From Roseateles terrae (lineage in GTDB: Bacteria > Pseudomonadota > Gammaproteobacteria > Burkholderiales > Burkholderiaceae_C), in the NCBI RefSeq assembly GCF_014192155.1, contig NZ_JACHXO010000001.1:646069-710068 (forward strand): a stretch of 64,000 nt of DNA, in the 5' to 3' direction. Below are positions 35,164 to 43,755 of the stretch, piece after piece. Below the pieces are notes generated by a model. The model was not told where the DNA came from. It made no database searches and saw nothing but the letters and a program-made list of their open reading frames with translations. The number at the start of each line of letters is the position of its first letter. Position 1 is the first letter of the stretch. Both the position numbers and the translations under genes were made by a program.

Positions 35164-35622
35164 ATGCCTGAAGACGGAAGCACTCAATCGGCCAGCACCT
35201 GGCCGCTGCCCAAATTCAGTTTCAAGGTCCAGTGGGACAGCCAGGAAATGGCGTTCCAGGAGGTCTCGGGACTGGACATCGAAGCCCAGCCCATCGAGTA
35301 CCGCGCTGGCAACAGCAAGGAGTTCTCGGTGCAGAAGATGCCCGGCCTGAAGAAGTTCAGCGACGTGACCATGAAGAAGGGCATGTTCAAGGGCGACAAG
35401 GCGTTCTGGGACTGGTTCAAGGAAATCCAGATGAACACCATCAAGCGCAAGAGCGTGGTGATCATCCTGCAGGACGAAGGCGGCAACGCCGCCGTCACCT
35501 GGACCCTGGCCAATGCCTGGCCGAGCAAGATCACCGGCACGGACCTGAAGTCCCAGGGCAATGAAGTCGCCATCGAGACCATCGTCATCGTGCACGAGGG
35601 TCTGACCTGCGAGGTGGCGTGA
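35164..35622 (+). CDS. Inner tube protein 1 (Pvc1/gp19 family)
   Basis: This 152-aa protein is a T4 gp19-like tube subunit: WPLPKFSFKVQWDSQEMAFQ, VSGLDIEAQPIEYRAGNS, PGLKKFSDVTMKKGMFKGD, and FWDWFKEIQMNTIKRKSV. It would stack in hexamers inside the sheath to form the delivery lumen. AAGGAGGCAGGTC before ATG 35164 is a strong ribosome-binding site, as for the sheath. It overlaps the next gene at TGATG. Confidence 0.95.
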   Translation: MPEDGSTQSASTWPLPKFSFKVQWDSQEMAFQEVSGLDIEAQPIEYRAGNSKEFSVQKMPGLKKFSDVTMKKGMFKGDKAFWDWFKEIQMNTIKRKSVVIILQDEGGNAAVTWTLANAWPSKITGTDLKSQGNEVAIETIVIVHEGLTCEVA

Positions 35623-36146
35623 TGGCAGCCCCCACCTCCACCGCTGGACAAGGCGCCGCACCGCAGCCCTTCGGGCCGCTCAGCACGCCGCGTGCGTTCC
35701 ACTTCGCCGTGGGCTTCGCGCGGATGCAGGTCGGGCATGTCGAGGCGGCGTTCCAGGAAGCGTCCGGTCTCTCCGCCGACATGGAGACCGACACGCTGGT
35801 GGAGGGGGGGCGCAATGACTCGGTGCTGACGCTGCCCAAGGCGGTGAAGCACCCCCGGCTGGTGCTCAAGCGCGGCATCGCCGACCTGGATTCGCTCTGG
35901 GCGCAATGGTGCAAGGACACCCTCGAGAAGGGACTGGCCCGGCGACTGGAGCCCCGCACGGTGCATGTGGGCCTGCTCTCCCATGAGGGCAGGATCCTCC
36001 AGCACTGGATGATGACCCGCGCCTATCCGGTGAAGTGGGAAGTTGAAGCCTTCAACAGCCAGCGCAATGAACTGGCGATGGAACGCATCGAGCTGGCCTA
36101 TGAGACCAGCCGGCGCATGAGCCCGGCGGTGCGGAGCGCGGCATGA
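35622..36146 (+). CDS. Tube protein 2 (Pvc5-type, gp19 family)
   Basis: This 174-aa paralogue of the tube protein has FHFAVGFARMQVGHVEAAFQ, ASGLSADMETDTLVEGG, HPRLVLKRGIADLDSLWAQW and AYPVKWEVEAFNSQRNELAM. Pvc5-type proteins form a layer joining the tube to the spike and baseplate. The start ATG shares bases with the upstream stop, and the stop overlaps the start of the 58-aa gene, so the block is translationally coupled. Confidence 0.9.
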   Translation: MAAPTSTAGQGAAPQPFGPLSTPRAFHFAVGFARMQVGHVEAAFQEASGLSADMETDTLVEGGRNDSVLTLPKAVKHPRLVLKRGIADLDSLWAQWCKDTLEKGLARRLEPRTVHVGLLSHEGRILQHWMMTRAYPVKWEVEAFNSQRNELAMERIELAYETSRRMSPAVRSAA

Positions 36147-36319
36147 GCATCGAGATCCGCCAGCTGCTGATCCGCACCCAGGTGCATCCGGCCCCGGCGC
36201 CAGCTGCGCAGGTCCGCCCCGGCATGAGCCCGGCAGAGCTGCAGCGCCTGCGGGAGCAGCTGAAGGCCGACTGCAAGACCTGGCTGGCCGAGCGGCTGCG
36301 GACCCACGGGGAGCGTTGA
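36143..36319 (+). CDS. Pvc6-like small eCIS protein (DUF5908 type), 58 aa
   Basis: A 58-aa frame starts at an ATGA overlap with the tube-2 stop and ends two bases before the LysM gene. It opens MSIEIRQLLIRTQVHPAP, the characteristic start of DUF5908 proteins, and continues with a charged helix (SPAELQRLREQLKADCKTW). Its position between Pvc5- and Pvc7-like genes is that of pvc6. The role is not established. Confidence 0.85.
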   Translation: MSIEIRQLLIRTQVHPAPAPAAQVRPGMSPAELQRLREQLKADCKTWLAERLRTHGER

Positions 36320-36320
36320 C

Positions 36321-37190
36321 ATGGGCGCACCCAGCCAAGGGCAGGCCAGCAGCGGAAGCGGCAGCGCGGGGGACGAAGGTCAGCTCAGCCGCCTCCTGAT
36401 GACCCGCTACACCGTCGACAGGAAAGGGGCGATCACCCTGGAGGACAAGGTCTGCTTCAAGACGCAGATCAACCCGTCCGACTTCAAGCACAACTTCACC
36501 ATCGGCTACAACACGACCAAGGACATGGGCGCCTCCAAGACGGAGGCCAAGTTCTCCGGGACGGAGCCGGAGGAGGTCAGCTTCTCCATCACGCTGGACG
36601 ACACCGGCGCGGTGCAGGATGTGCAGGGCCAGCCCAGTGAGGTGAAGGCGCAGATGGTGCTGCTGAGCAAGGTGGTCTACGACTATGTCAGCAGCGCCGG
36701 CGAGCCGCCCTATGTGCGGCTGCTGTGGGGCGCCCTGATCTTCTTCGGCCGCCTGCGCAGCATGTCGACGCAGTACAGCCTGTTCAAGCCCAACGGGGAT
36801 CCGCTGCGGGCCAAGGTCGATCTCAGTTTCGTGGGTGCCTCCAGCACGGAGGAACGGTCGCTGGTCAACCAGCGCGCCGCCACCAATGACATGACCCGCA
36901 CCGCCACCGTGGAAGACGGCGACACCCTCGCGGGACTGTGCGAGCAGATCTACAAGGACAGCAGTCCCGAGATCCAGGCGATGGTGGCCCGGTCGAATCA
37001 GCTCGACAGCCTCACCCAGCTCAAACCCGGCGCCACCCTGGTGTTTCCGCCGAAGCCGAAGAAGGCCGCGGCGCCGGCTCCGGCTCCCGCGCCGGCGGCG
37101 GGTGCTGCCCGCGCCAGCACGTCCAAATCGAAGCCGTCCGCAGCGAACCGTCTGCCGCGCCTGCCCCGCCCACCCGCACGCTCCAAGTGA
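36321..37190 (+). CDS. LysM-containing hub/connector protein (Pvc7-like)
   Basis: This 289-aa protein has an N-terminal CIS baseplate domain (FKTQINPSDFKHNFTIGYNT, FSGTEPEEVSFSITLDDTG, PPYVRLLWGALIFFGRL). A LysM domain follows at about residues 194-247 (TVEDGDTLAGLCEQIYKDSS ... LKPGATLVFPPKP), then a Lys/Pro/Ala-rich tail. Pvc7-type proteins connect the tube end to the central spike, as T4 gp53-like proteins do. It sits 1 bp after pvc6 and 6 bp before the spike gene. Confidence 0.92.
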   Translation: MGAPSQGQASSGSGSAGDEGQLSRLLMTRYTVDRKGAITLEDKVCFKTQINPSDFKHNFTIGYNTTKDMGASKTEAKFSGTEPEEVSFSITLDDTGAVQDVQGQPSEVKAQMVLLSKVVYDYVSSAGEPPYVRLLWGALIFFGRLRSMSTQYSLFKPNGDPLRAKVDLSFVGASSTEERSLVNQRAATNDMTRTATVEDGDTLAGLCEQIYKDSSPEIQAMVARSNQLDSLTQLKPGATLVFPPKPKKAAAPAPAPAPAAGAARASTSKSKPSAANRLPRLPRPPARSK

Positions 37191-37196
37191 CCCATC

Positions 37197-38996
37197 ATGC
37201 CCGCCACCGCCCCGTCTCCCATTGAGAACGCCATTGGCGTCGTCAAGCTCAAGCTTCTGGTCAATGGCCAGGCCATTGACGCGTCCGCGTCGCTGGTCTC
37301 TGTGCGCATCCATCGGGCGGCCAACCGCATCCCGACGGCCCGCCTGGAGTTCACCGATGGCGACATGCCGGAGCACAAGTTCCCGATCAGCGACAGCAAC
37401 GACCTCCAGCCCGGCGCCAGGCTGAGCATCTCCGCCGGCTACCTGGAAGACACCCAGACGCTGTTTGAAGGCATCGTCATGCGCCACCGGGTGCAGGTGA
37501 TCAGCGAGAACGATGCCCGGCTGATCGTTGAATGCAGCGACGTCGCGGTGAAGATGACGGTGGGCCGCCGCAATGCCAACTACATCGACCAGAACGATGC
37601 CGACATCCTCAGCGACCTGGCGACCCGTCATGGCCTGACGGCGACCGTCGACAGCAGTGACGTCACCTACACCGAACTGGCCCAGCACTACTGCACCGAC
37701 TGGGACTTCCTGCTGTCCCGCGCCGATGCCAATGGCTGGCTGGTGGCGGTGAACGACGGTGAACTGACCGTCTCCACGCCCCAGGCCAGCGGCGAGCCCG
37801 TGCTGTCGGTGACCTACGGCGTCGACCTGATCGAATTCGATGCCGACATCGATGCCCGTCACCAATACGCCAGCGCCCAGGCCTTTGCCTGGGACATGAA
37901 GTCCCAGGCGATCGTTGAAGGCCTCGCTGCGGATCCCGCCAGCCTCCCTGCGCAAGGCAATCTGGATAGTGAAGCCCTCTCGGGCGTCGTCGGCCTGGAT
38001 GTCCTGCGGCTGCAGGCCGGTGCGCCGCAGCAGCAGGCCGGGCTGACGCGGTGGGCCCAGGCGCAACAGCTCAAGGCGGGCCTGGCTCGCGTGCGCGGCC
38101 GGGTGCGTTTCCAGGGCAGCGCGTTGCCGCAGGTCGGCAAGCTGATTGAACTCGCGGGCGTGGGCGCCCGGTTCAGCGGGCCGGTACTGGCCACCGGGGT
38201 GCGCCATGAGATCGTCGACGGCAACTGGTTCACCGACGTCGACTTCGGCCTGGCGCCGGACTGGTTTACCGAACGCACCGATGTGGTGGCCCCGCCGGCC
38301 GGCGGCCTGCTGCCGGGTGTGCATGGCCTGCAGGTGGGTGTGGTGACCAAGCTGGATGAAGATCCGGCGGGCGAGCACCGGGTGCAGGTGAAGGTTCCGG
38401 TCCTGCAGGCGGAGACCGAGGGCGTCTGGGCCCGCCTGATGCAGCCGCATGCCAGCAACGGCTTCGGCAGCTTCCTGCTGCCCGAGTTGGGGGACGAAGT
38501 GGTGCTCGGCTACTTCGCCAACGATCCCAGCCATCCGGTGGTGCTGGGCAGCCTCTACAGCAGCAGCCGCCAGCCGCCCTACACGCTGGAAGCGAAGAAC
38601 AACACCAAGGCCTGGGTGACCCGATGCCTCGCCCGCATCGAGATCAACGATGAAGACAAGGTGATCACCGTCATCACCCCGGGCAAGAACCAGGTGGTGC
38701 TCAGTGACAAGGACAAGTCCATCACCCTGCTGGACCAGAACCAGAACAAGGTGGCGCTCACCACGGCCGGCATCGAATTGAACAGCCCCAAGGACATCGT
38801 ACTGAAGGCCACCGGCAGCATCCAGCTGGACGCCACCGGCCCGGTGACCGTCAGCTCCCAGGCGGATGTGAAGCAGTCCGGTCTGAACATCCAGTGCGAA
38901 GCCCAAATCGGTTTCACCGGCAAGGGCAACGCCACCGCGGAGCTCTCTGCCGCCGGCCAGACGGTCGTCAAGGGAGCGATGGTCATGATCAATTGA
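37197..38996 (+). CDS. VgrG-like central spike protein (Pvc8-like, gp27/gp5)
   Basis: This 599-aa spike has a gp27-like N-terminal half (LEFTDGDMPEHKFPISDSND, HYCTDWDFLLSRADANGWLV), a gp5-type OB-fold (about 380-450: GVVTKLDEDPAGEHRVQVKV, GFGSFLLPELGDEVVLGYF) and a C-terminal beta-helix spike with repeating D/N-K motifs (NQVVLSDKDKSITLLDQNQN). It forms the trimer at the centre of the baseplate and carries the PAAR tip encoded next. No extension domain that would act as a toxin is fused to the end. Confidence 0.95.
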   Translation: MPATAPSPIENAIGVVKLKLLVNGQAIDASASLVSVRIHRAANRIPTARLEFTDGDMPEHKFPISDSNDLQPGARLSISAGYLEDTQTLFEGIVMRHRVQVISENDARLIVECSDVAVKMTVGRRNANYIDQNDADILSDLATRHGLTATVDSSDVTYTELAQHYCTDWDFLLSRADANGWLVAVNDGELTVSTPQASGEPVLSVTYGVDLIEFDADIDARHQYASAQAFAWDMKSQAIVEGLAADPASLPAQGNLDSEALSGVVGLDVLRLQAGAPQQQAGLTRWAQAQQLKAGLARVRGRVRFQGSALPQVGKLIELAGVGARFSGPVLATGVRHEIVDGNWFTDVDFGLAPDWFTERTDVVAPPAGGLLPGVHGLQVGVVTKLDEDPAGEHRVQVKVPVLQAETEGVWARLMQPHASNGFGSFLLPELGDEVVLGYFANDPSHPVVLGSLYSSSRQPPYTLEAKNNTKAWVTRCLARIEINDEDKVITVITPGKNQVVLSDKDKSITLLDQNQNKVALTTAGIELNSPKDIVLKATGSIQLDATGPVTVSSQADVKQSGLNIQCEAQIGFTGKGNATAELSAAGQTVVKGAMVMIN

Positions 38997-39049
38997 ACGC
39001 GCGCAGCCACCGTCGTCTCCAAGCGTCGAAACCCCTTCAGGACACCCTC

Positions 39050-39349
39050 ATGCCCCCCGCCGCCCGCATCACCGACCTGCATGTCTGCCCCATGGTCACC
39101 CCCGGCCTGCCGCCGGTGCCGCATGTCGGCGGACCGGTCATCGGCCCCGGGGTACCGACCGTGCTGATCGGCCAGCTGCCGGCCACCGTGGTGGGCGACA
39201 GCCTCACCTGCGTCGGCCCGCCCGACACGCTGGTCATGGGCTCCGCCACCGTGCTGATCGGCTCCCGGCCGGCCGGGCGCATCGGCGACGCCACGGCCCA
39301 CGGCGGCACCATCACCCTCGGCCTGCCGACGGTGATCATCGGCGGCTGA
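39050..39349 (+). CDS. PAAR-domain spike tip (Pvc10-like)
   Basis: The 99-aa protein has PAAR repeats: ARITDLHVCPMVTPGLPPVP, GGPVIGPGVPTVLIGQLPA, GDSLTCVGPPDTLVMGSATV and IGDATAHGGTITLGLPTV, with the His/Cys residues used for metal binding at the cone tip. I chose ATG 39050; the upstream extension is non-protein-like. It has no toxin extension. Order here is spike-PAAR-gp25, with PAAR before gp25. Confidence 0.92.
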   Translation: MPPAARITDLHVCPMVTPGLPPVPHVGGPVIGPGVPTVLIGQLPATVVGDSLTCVGPPDTLVMGSATVLIGSRPAGRIGDATAHGGTITLGLPTVIIGG

Positions 39350-39367
39350 GGACGGGAGAGAACAAGC

Positions 39368-39886
39368 ATGAGCAGCGATCCTGGATTCCTCGGCACCGGC
39401 TGGGCCTTCCCGCCTGGCTTCGACACCCGCAGCCGGGCGGCCGCCCTGGTCGGCGGCGCGCAGGACGTACGGGAGAGCCTGCGCATCCTGATGCTGACCC
39501 ACCCCGGCGAACGGGTGATGCATCCGACCTACGGCTGCGGCCTGCGCCGGCTGGTCTTCGAGCAGGTCACCAGCAGCCTGCTGACCGAGATCCGCAGCAT
39601 GATCGAGCGGGCCGTGATGCTGTTCGAGCCGCGTGTGGAGCTGGAGGCTGTGCACTTCGACACCAGCGCGCTGCATGAGGGAGAACTGCGCATCCGCCTG
39701 GACTACTGGCTGCGCAGCAGCAACACCAGGGACAACCTGGTGTTCCCGCTCTACATGAACGGACAGAGCCCGATGATGAGCCTGGCGCAGGCCACTGCGG
39801 CGGACGGGCTGGGGCTGGGCTTCGACCCGAATGCCGTGCCACTCCCGCAGGGCGCCGACGACACTGATGTTCAGGGGGCCGCATGA
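39368..39886 (+). CDS. Baseplate protein, gp25/Pvc9-like
   Basis: This 172-aa protein has the gp25 lysozyme-like fold sequence: ARVGGAQDVRESLRI-like start, ILMLTHPGERVMHPTYGCGL, RSMIERAVMLFEPRVELEAV and ELRIRLDYWLRSSNTRDNLV. gp25 nucleates the sheath at the baseplate. GGGAGAG precedes ATG 39368. It overlaps the wedge gene by ATGA. Confidence 0.93.
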   Translation: MSSDPGFLGTGWAFPPGFDTRSRAAALVGGAQDVRESLRILMLTHPGERVMHPTYGCGLRRLVFEQVTSSLLTEIRSMIERAVMLFEPRVELEAVHFDTSALHEGELRIRLDYWLRSSNTRDNLVFPLYMNGQSPMMSLAQATAADGLGLGFDPNAVPLPQGADDTDVQGAA

Positions 39887-42800
39887 GCGACGGCTGCACC
39901 CAGGACGACCGCTTCCCCCCCGCCCTGTATGAGGGCTATCTGGCGGTGGACCCGCTGCGCTTTGAAGACCGGGTGGTGATGGTGGAGCTGCTGGCGGAGA
40001 AGCTGCGTTATGTCGACCCGGACAACAACGATGCCGGCCACTGGCGGGAACTGCTGGAGCGCGACAGCACGCTGGTCATGGCGCGGATGGCTGCGTTCGA
40101 TCTGGAGGGCCGCGAGCGCCGCCTGGCCCGCGAGCTGGACAGCGCGCCGGTGGAATCGCTGGGCCAGCAGCTCGGTGAACTGGCGACGCTGATGGACGGC
40201 TGGTATGCCGCGCTGCAGCAGGATCCGCCGGATCCCGCCGCGCAGGCCCTGCAGGAGCGGCTGCGGCAGCTGGTGCGACAGCAGCTGGCGGGGGACCTGC
40301 ACTGGGTCCGGCAGCGGTATGCGCAGCAGCGCTGGCTGAATCGTCCTGTCGTCCCATCGCTGAGTGCGCTGTGGACGCCTTCCGCGGAGGATCTGGCGCT
40401 GCTCGCCGAACAGCGCGGCCCGGTCTCCGGCCGGCAAATGGCCCGTTACGAGCGGGATCAGCTCCGGCGTCGCCTCGTGGCCTTCCACGGTGCCATCGAA
40501 AGCCTGCAGGCCCGGGCGCGCGAACTGCTGCCCGCCTCCTGGGGCACCGGCCAGCATGAGCCCGCCGTCGCACTGCTGATCGCTTTCATGAAGGTGATGG
40601 AGCAGGCGCAGGGCCTGATCAACCTCTTCCCGGGTCGGCATACCGACTTCTATTACCGCGAGGTGCTGGGCTTCGAGCCGCGCGGGCCGCAGGACGACAC
40701 GGTGCTGCTGGCCTGTGAGCGGGACCCGCGCGCCGCCGGCGAGGTGCAGGTCGGCGCTGGCGTGCTGTTTGATGCGGGGAAGGACGCCACCGGCCGGCCG
40801 GTGCGATTTCGCAGTGAACAGCCGCTGGCTGTCACCGACACCCGGGTGGTGAGCGTGCGCAGCCTCTTCCTGGCGCGGGACCGGGACATCTCCCCGGAGA
40901 CCCAGTTCGGCTTCGTCACCCGGGCCAAGGCCGGTGAACTGACGCTCGGCAAGGGGCAGGACTTCCGCCTGTTCGGCGGCGATCCCGCCACGCCGGATGC
41001 CCGCATCGGACTGGCCATCGTGTCGCCCATCCTGGCATTGGCGGAGGGCGAGCGGCTGATCGACGTTGAGCTGCGCGTCCGCCAGGACACCCGCTTCACC
41101 GCCCGGCCGCTGAAGGACCTGGTGGCCGATGTCGAGGCGGTCGGCGCCCTGCCCTCGGCGACATCCGCCGAGCAGGACCAGCGCGCCGAAGCCCTCCAGC
41201 GGGCAATGCGCACCCTGCTGATCCGCTGGATGATGGCGCCCGAAGCCACCCTGACGGCCGGTCCGCTGACCCTGGCCCACTGGGAACGCATCTGGGCCGT
41301 GGTGGCCCAGGTGACCGGCCAGCAGCCGCCCACCTCCACCGCCGACCCGCTGAGCCTGTTCTGGCCTGGCTCCGGCGGGCTGACCCCGGAGCCCAACCGG
41401 GCGCTCATCTTCGGCAGCCTGTTCCAGCGCAGCCTGCGACTGAGCCTGAGCGCGGCCGACGGCTGGCTGGAGGCTTCCGACGTGCATGTGCGGCCCTCCC
41501 CGCGCGGCGGCCTGACGCTGCAGGTGCGCCTGCGGCCGTCGGCGCCTGCCATCGTGGGCTGCAACGCTGCGCTGCACGGCACCGACTGGGACACCCGTCT
41601 GCCGATGGCCCGGCTGGAGCTCGCCCAGACCGGCGGTTGTTATGCCTATTCGCTGCTGTCGGAGGTGCCCTTCAAGGAGGCGGTGGTGCGGGTGAGCGTC
41701 ACCGGCGTCCGCCAGCTGCTGCTGAGCAACAGCCTGGGCCGGCTCGATGCCAGCAAGCCCTTCATGCCCTTTGGCCCCTTGCCCGCCGTGGCATCGAGCG
41801 TGGTCGTGGGCTCGCAGGAAGCCGCACGCAAGAATCTGACCCGTCTGGTGCTGCATCTGCACTGGTCCGGCCTGCCGCAGGTGCCTGGCGGCTTCACCAC
41901 CCACTATGCCGGCTATGGGCTGGGCCAGTACACCGAAGATTTCAGCGCAGCGCTGTCGCTGCTGCGGGACGGACAGTGGGTGCCCTGCGGTGCCGCCGGT
42001 GAAGGCCGCCCCCTGCGCCTTTTCCAGACCGGCAGCGACGGCCGGCTGCTGGACACCCAGACGCTCGAAGCCGATGGCGCCACGCTGGCCAACCAGATGC
42101 GGGCCAGCGAAGCCCTCTGGGACACCCAGGGCCCGCCGCGCAACGGCCTGCTGCGGGTGCAGCTGGCCGGTCCGCCGGCAGCCTTCGGCCACGCGGCTTA
42201 TCCGACGGTGCTGTCCGAAGTGGTTGCCGCCAACGCGCGGGCGCGGCGCCATCCGCGCCCTGTGCCGCAGCCGCCCTACACGCCGCTGCTGGAATCGCTG
42301 ACGCTGGACTACGACGCCGATACCGTCATCTCCCTGGACCGGGACGACGGCCCTGGCGAGGGGGTGGACGGCGAACGGCTGCTGCATCTGCGCCCGTTTG
42401 GCGTGGTGTCGCTGCACGAAGCGGACGCACTGTCGGAGCAGACCCTGCTGCCGCGCCTGGACTTCGACGGTCAGCTGCTGATCGGGCTGGCCTCGTCCGA
42501 TCTGGGCGGTCCGCTGACGCTGCTGTTCGAGCTCAGGGAGTCGCCCGTGCGCCCCGGCCAGCAACTGGCCCGCACACGACCGCAATGGGCGCTGCTGCAG
42601 GGCGACCGCTGGGTGCCGCTGCCGGCGCAGGCGGTGCTGTCAGACGAAACGGACGGCTTCCTCACCTCCGGCATCATCACCCTGGACCTGCCGCAGGACG
42701 CGGCCCGCAACAAGGGCCTGATGCCGGACGGACTGCACTGGCTGCGCATCGGCGCGCAGGACGGCTTCGACACCTTCGCCCGGCTGCGGGATGTGCGCTG

Positions 42801-43755
42801 CCAGGCGCTGCGGGCGGTGCGGGCGCCGGCCCCCCCGGCGCCGCAAGCGCTGCCCCCCGAGCCCCCCACGTTGCTGGAACCGGGCCGCATCCGCCGTGCG
42901 GTGAGCACGCTGAGCGGCGTGGCGAGCATCTCCCAGGTGGGCAGCTCCGTCGGGCTGCGGGCTGCGGAAGATGTGAAGGCGCTCTATACCCGCGCCGGCG
43001 AACGGCTGCAGCACAAGAACCGGGCCAGTACCGGCTGGGACCTGGAACGTCTGTTGCTCGACCGCTTTCCGGATGTCTTCAAGGCACGCTGCCTCAGCGC
43101 CGACGAAGTGGTCGATGACCAGGGCCGGCACGGTGACCACCTGGCGCCGGGCAGCGTTGTGGTCGTCGCCGTGCCCACGCTGCCGCGCAACCATCTCGAG
43201 ACGGCCTGCGAGCAGCCCCGCTTCAGTGCGGTGCAGCTGCGCCGCATGGCCGCAGCGCTGCGCGAGCTGGCGTCCCCGTTCGCCCACATCGAGGTGCGCA
43301 ATCCGATGTACGAGCAACTGCAGGTGCGGGGCGTGGTGGGTCTGCAGCCGGGCGCCCATCCCGGCGCGACGCTGCAGCGCCTGAACCGAACGGTGGTCGA
43401 GATGCTGTCGCCCTGGATGGACGGCGGATACCCGCCACGCTTTGACTGGACGCTGCGCGCCGAAGACATCGAGGCCCGGCTGCGCAGCCAACCTGGCGTG
43501 GCCTTCATCACCCAGCTCTCGCTGCTGCGCGTGAGCCAGGACGACAACGGGCGCTACCGGCTGGCCGACACCGCCCGTGGCCCCGAGGACCACCGCCGCC
43601 ATGTGAGCAGCAGCCGCCCGTGGAGCCTGGCGGTGCCCATGCCGCTGCACCTGCTGAGCGACACCCAGGGCTTCAGCCACTCGGCGCCCGTGGTCACCGG
43701 CATTTCGAAACTGGCGATTGGCAGCACCTTCGTCATCAGCGGAGCCACCGCATGA
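39883..43755 (+). CDS. Baseplate wedge protein, gp6-like (Pvc11-like), 1290 aa
   Basis: This very large wedge subunit has an eCIS-type N-terminal region (YVDPDNNDAGHWRELLERDS), a gp6/J-like domain (MEQAQGLINLFPGRHTDFYY, FEPRGPQDDTVLLACERDP), and a C-terminal part with HIEVRNPMYEQLQVRGVVGL and FDWTLRAEDIEARLRSQPGV, characteristic of baseplate J-like proteins. In eCIS it assembles the hexameric baseplate ring with Pvc12. Both ends overlap neighbours by four bases. Confidence 0.92.
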   Translation: MSDGCTQDDRFPPALYEGYLAVDPLRFEDRVVMVELLAEKLRYVDPDNNDAGHWRELLERDSTLVMARMAAFDLEGRERRLARELDSAPVESLGQQLGELATLMDGWYAALQQDPPDPAAQALQERLRQLVRQQLAGDLHWVRQRYAQQRWLNRPVVPSLSALWTPSAEDLALLAEQRGPVSGRQMARYERDQLRRRLVAFHGAIESLQARARELLPASWGTGQHEPAVALLIAFMKVMEQAQGLINLFPGRHTDFYYREVLGFEPRGPQDDTVLLACERDPRAAGEVQVGAGVLFDAGKDATGRPVRFRSEQPLAVTDTRVVSVRSLFLARDRDISPETQFGFVTRAKAGELTLGKGQDFRLFGGDPATPDARIGLAIVSPILALAEGERLIDVELRVRQDTRFTARPLKDLVADVEAVGALPSATSAEQDQRAEALQRAMRTLLIRWMMAPEATLTAGPLTLAHWERIWAVVAQVTGQQPPTSTADPLSLFWPGSGGLTPEPNRALIFGSLFQRSLRLSLSAADGWLEASDVHVRPSPRGGLTLQVRLRPSAPAIVGCNAALHGTDWDTRLPMARLELAQTGGCYAYSLLSEVPFKEAVVRVSVTGVRQLLLSNSLGRLDASKPFMPFGPLPAVASSVVVGSQEAARKNLTRLVLHLHWSGLPQVPGGFTTHYAGYGLGQYTEDFSAALSLLRDGQWVPCGAAGEGRPLRLFQTGSDGRLLDTQTLEADGATLANQMRASEALWDTQGPPRNGLLRVQLAGPPAAFGHAAYPTVLSEVVAANARARRHPRPVPQPPYTPLLESLTLDYDADTVISLDRDDGPGEGVDGERLLHLRPFGVVSLHEADALSEQTLLPRLDFDGQLLIGLASSDLGGPLTLLFELRESPVRPGQQLARTRPQWALLQGDRWVPLPAQAVLSDETDGFLTSGIITLDLPQDAARNKGLMPDGLHWLRIGAQDGFDTFARLRDVRCQALRAVRAPAPPAPQALPPEPPTLLEPGRIRRAVSTLSGVASISQVGSSVGLRAAEDVKALYTRAGERLQHKNRASTGWDLERLLLDRFPDVFKARCLSADEVVDDQGRHGDHLAPGSVVVVAVPTLPRNHLETACEQPRFSAVQLRRMAAALRELASPFAHIEVRNPMYEQLQVRGVVGLQPGAHPGATLQRLNRTVVEMLSPWMDGGYPPRFDWTLRAEDIEARLRSQPGVAFITQLSLLRVSQDDNGRYRLADTARGPEDHRRHVSSSRPWSLAVPMPLHLLSDTQGFSHSAPVVTGISKLAIGSTFVISGATA

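Noticed and set aside
35184-38906. Very long minus-strand open frame (about 1240 codons) opposite the tube, hub and spike genes
   Set aside because: It is antisense to clearly assigned eCIS genes, is rich in Arg, Gly, His and Gln without domain signatures, and is a typical GC-rich third-position artefact.
39871-42585. 904-codon minus-strand frame opposite the gp6-like wedge gene
   Set aside because: No domain signatures and strongly Gln/Arg/Gly-biased composition. It is the shadow of the wedge gene.
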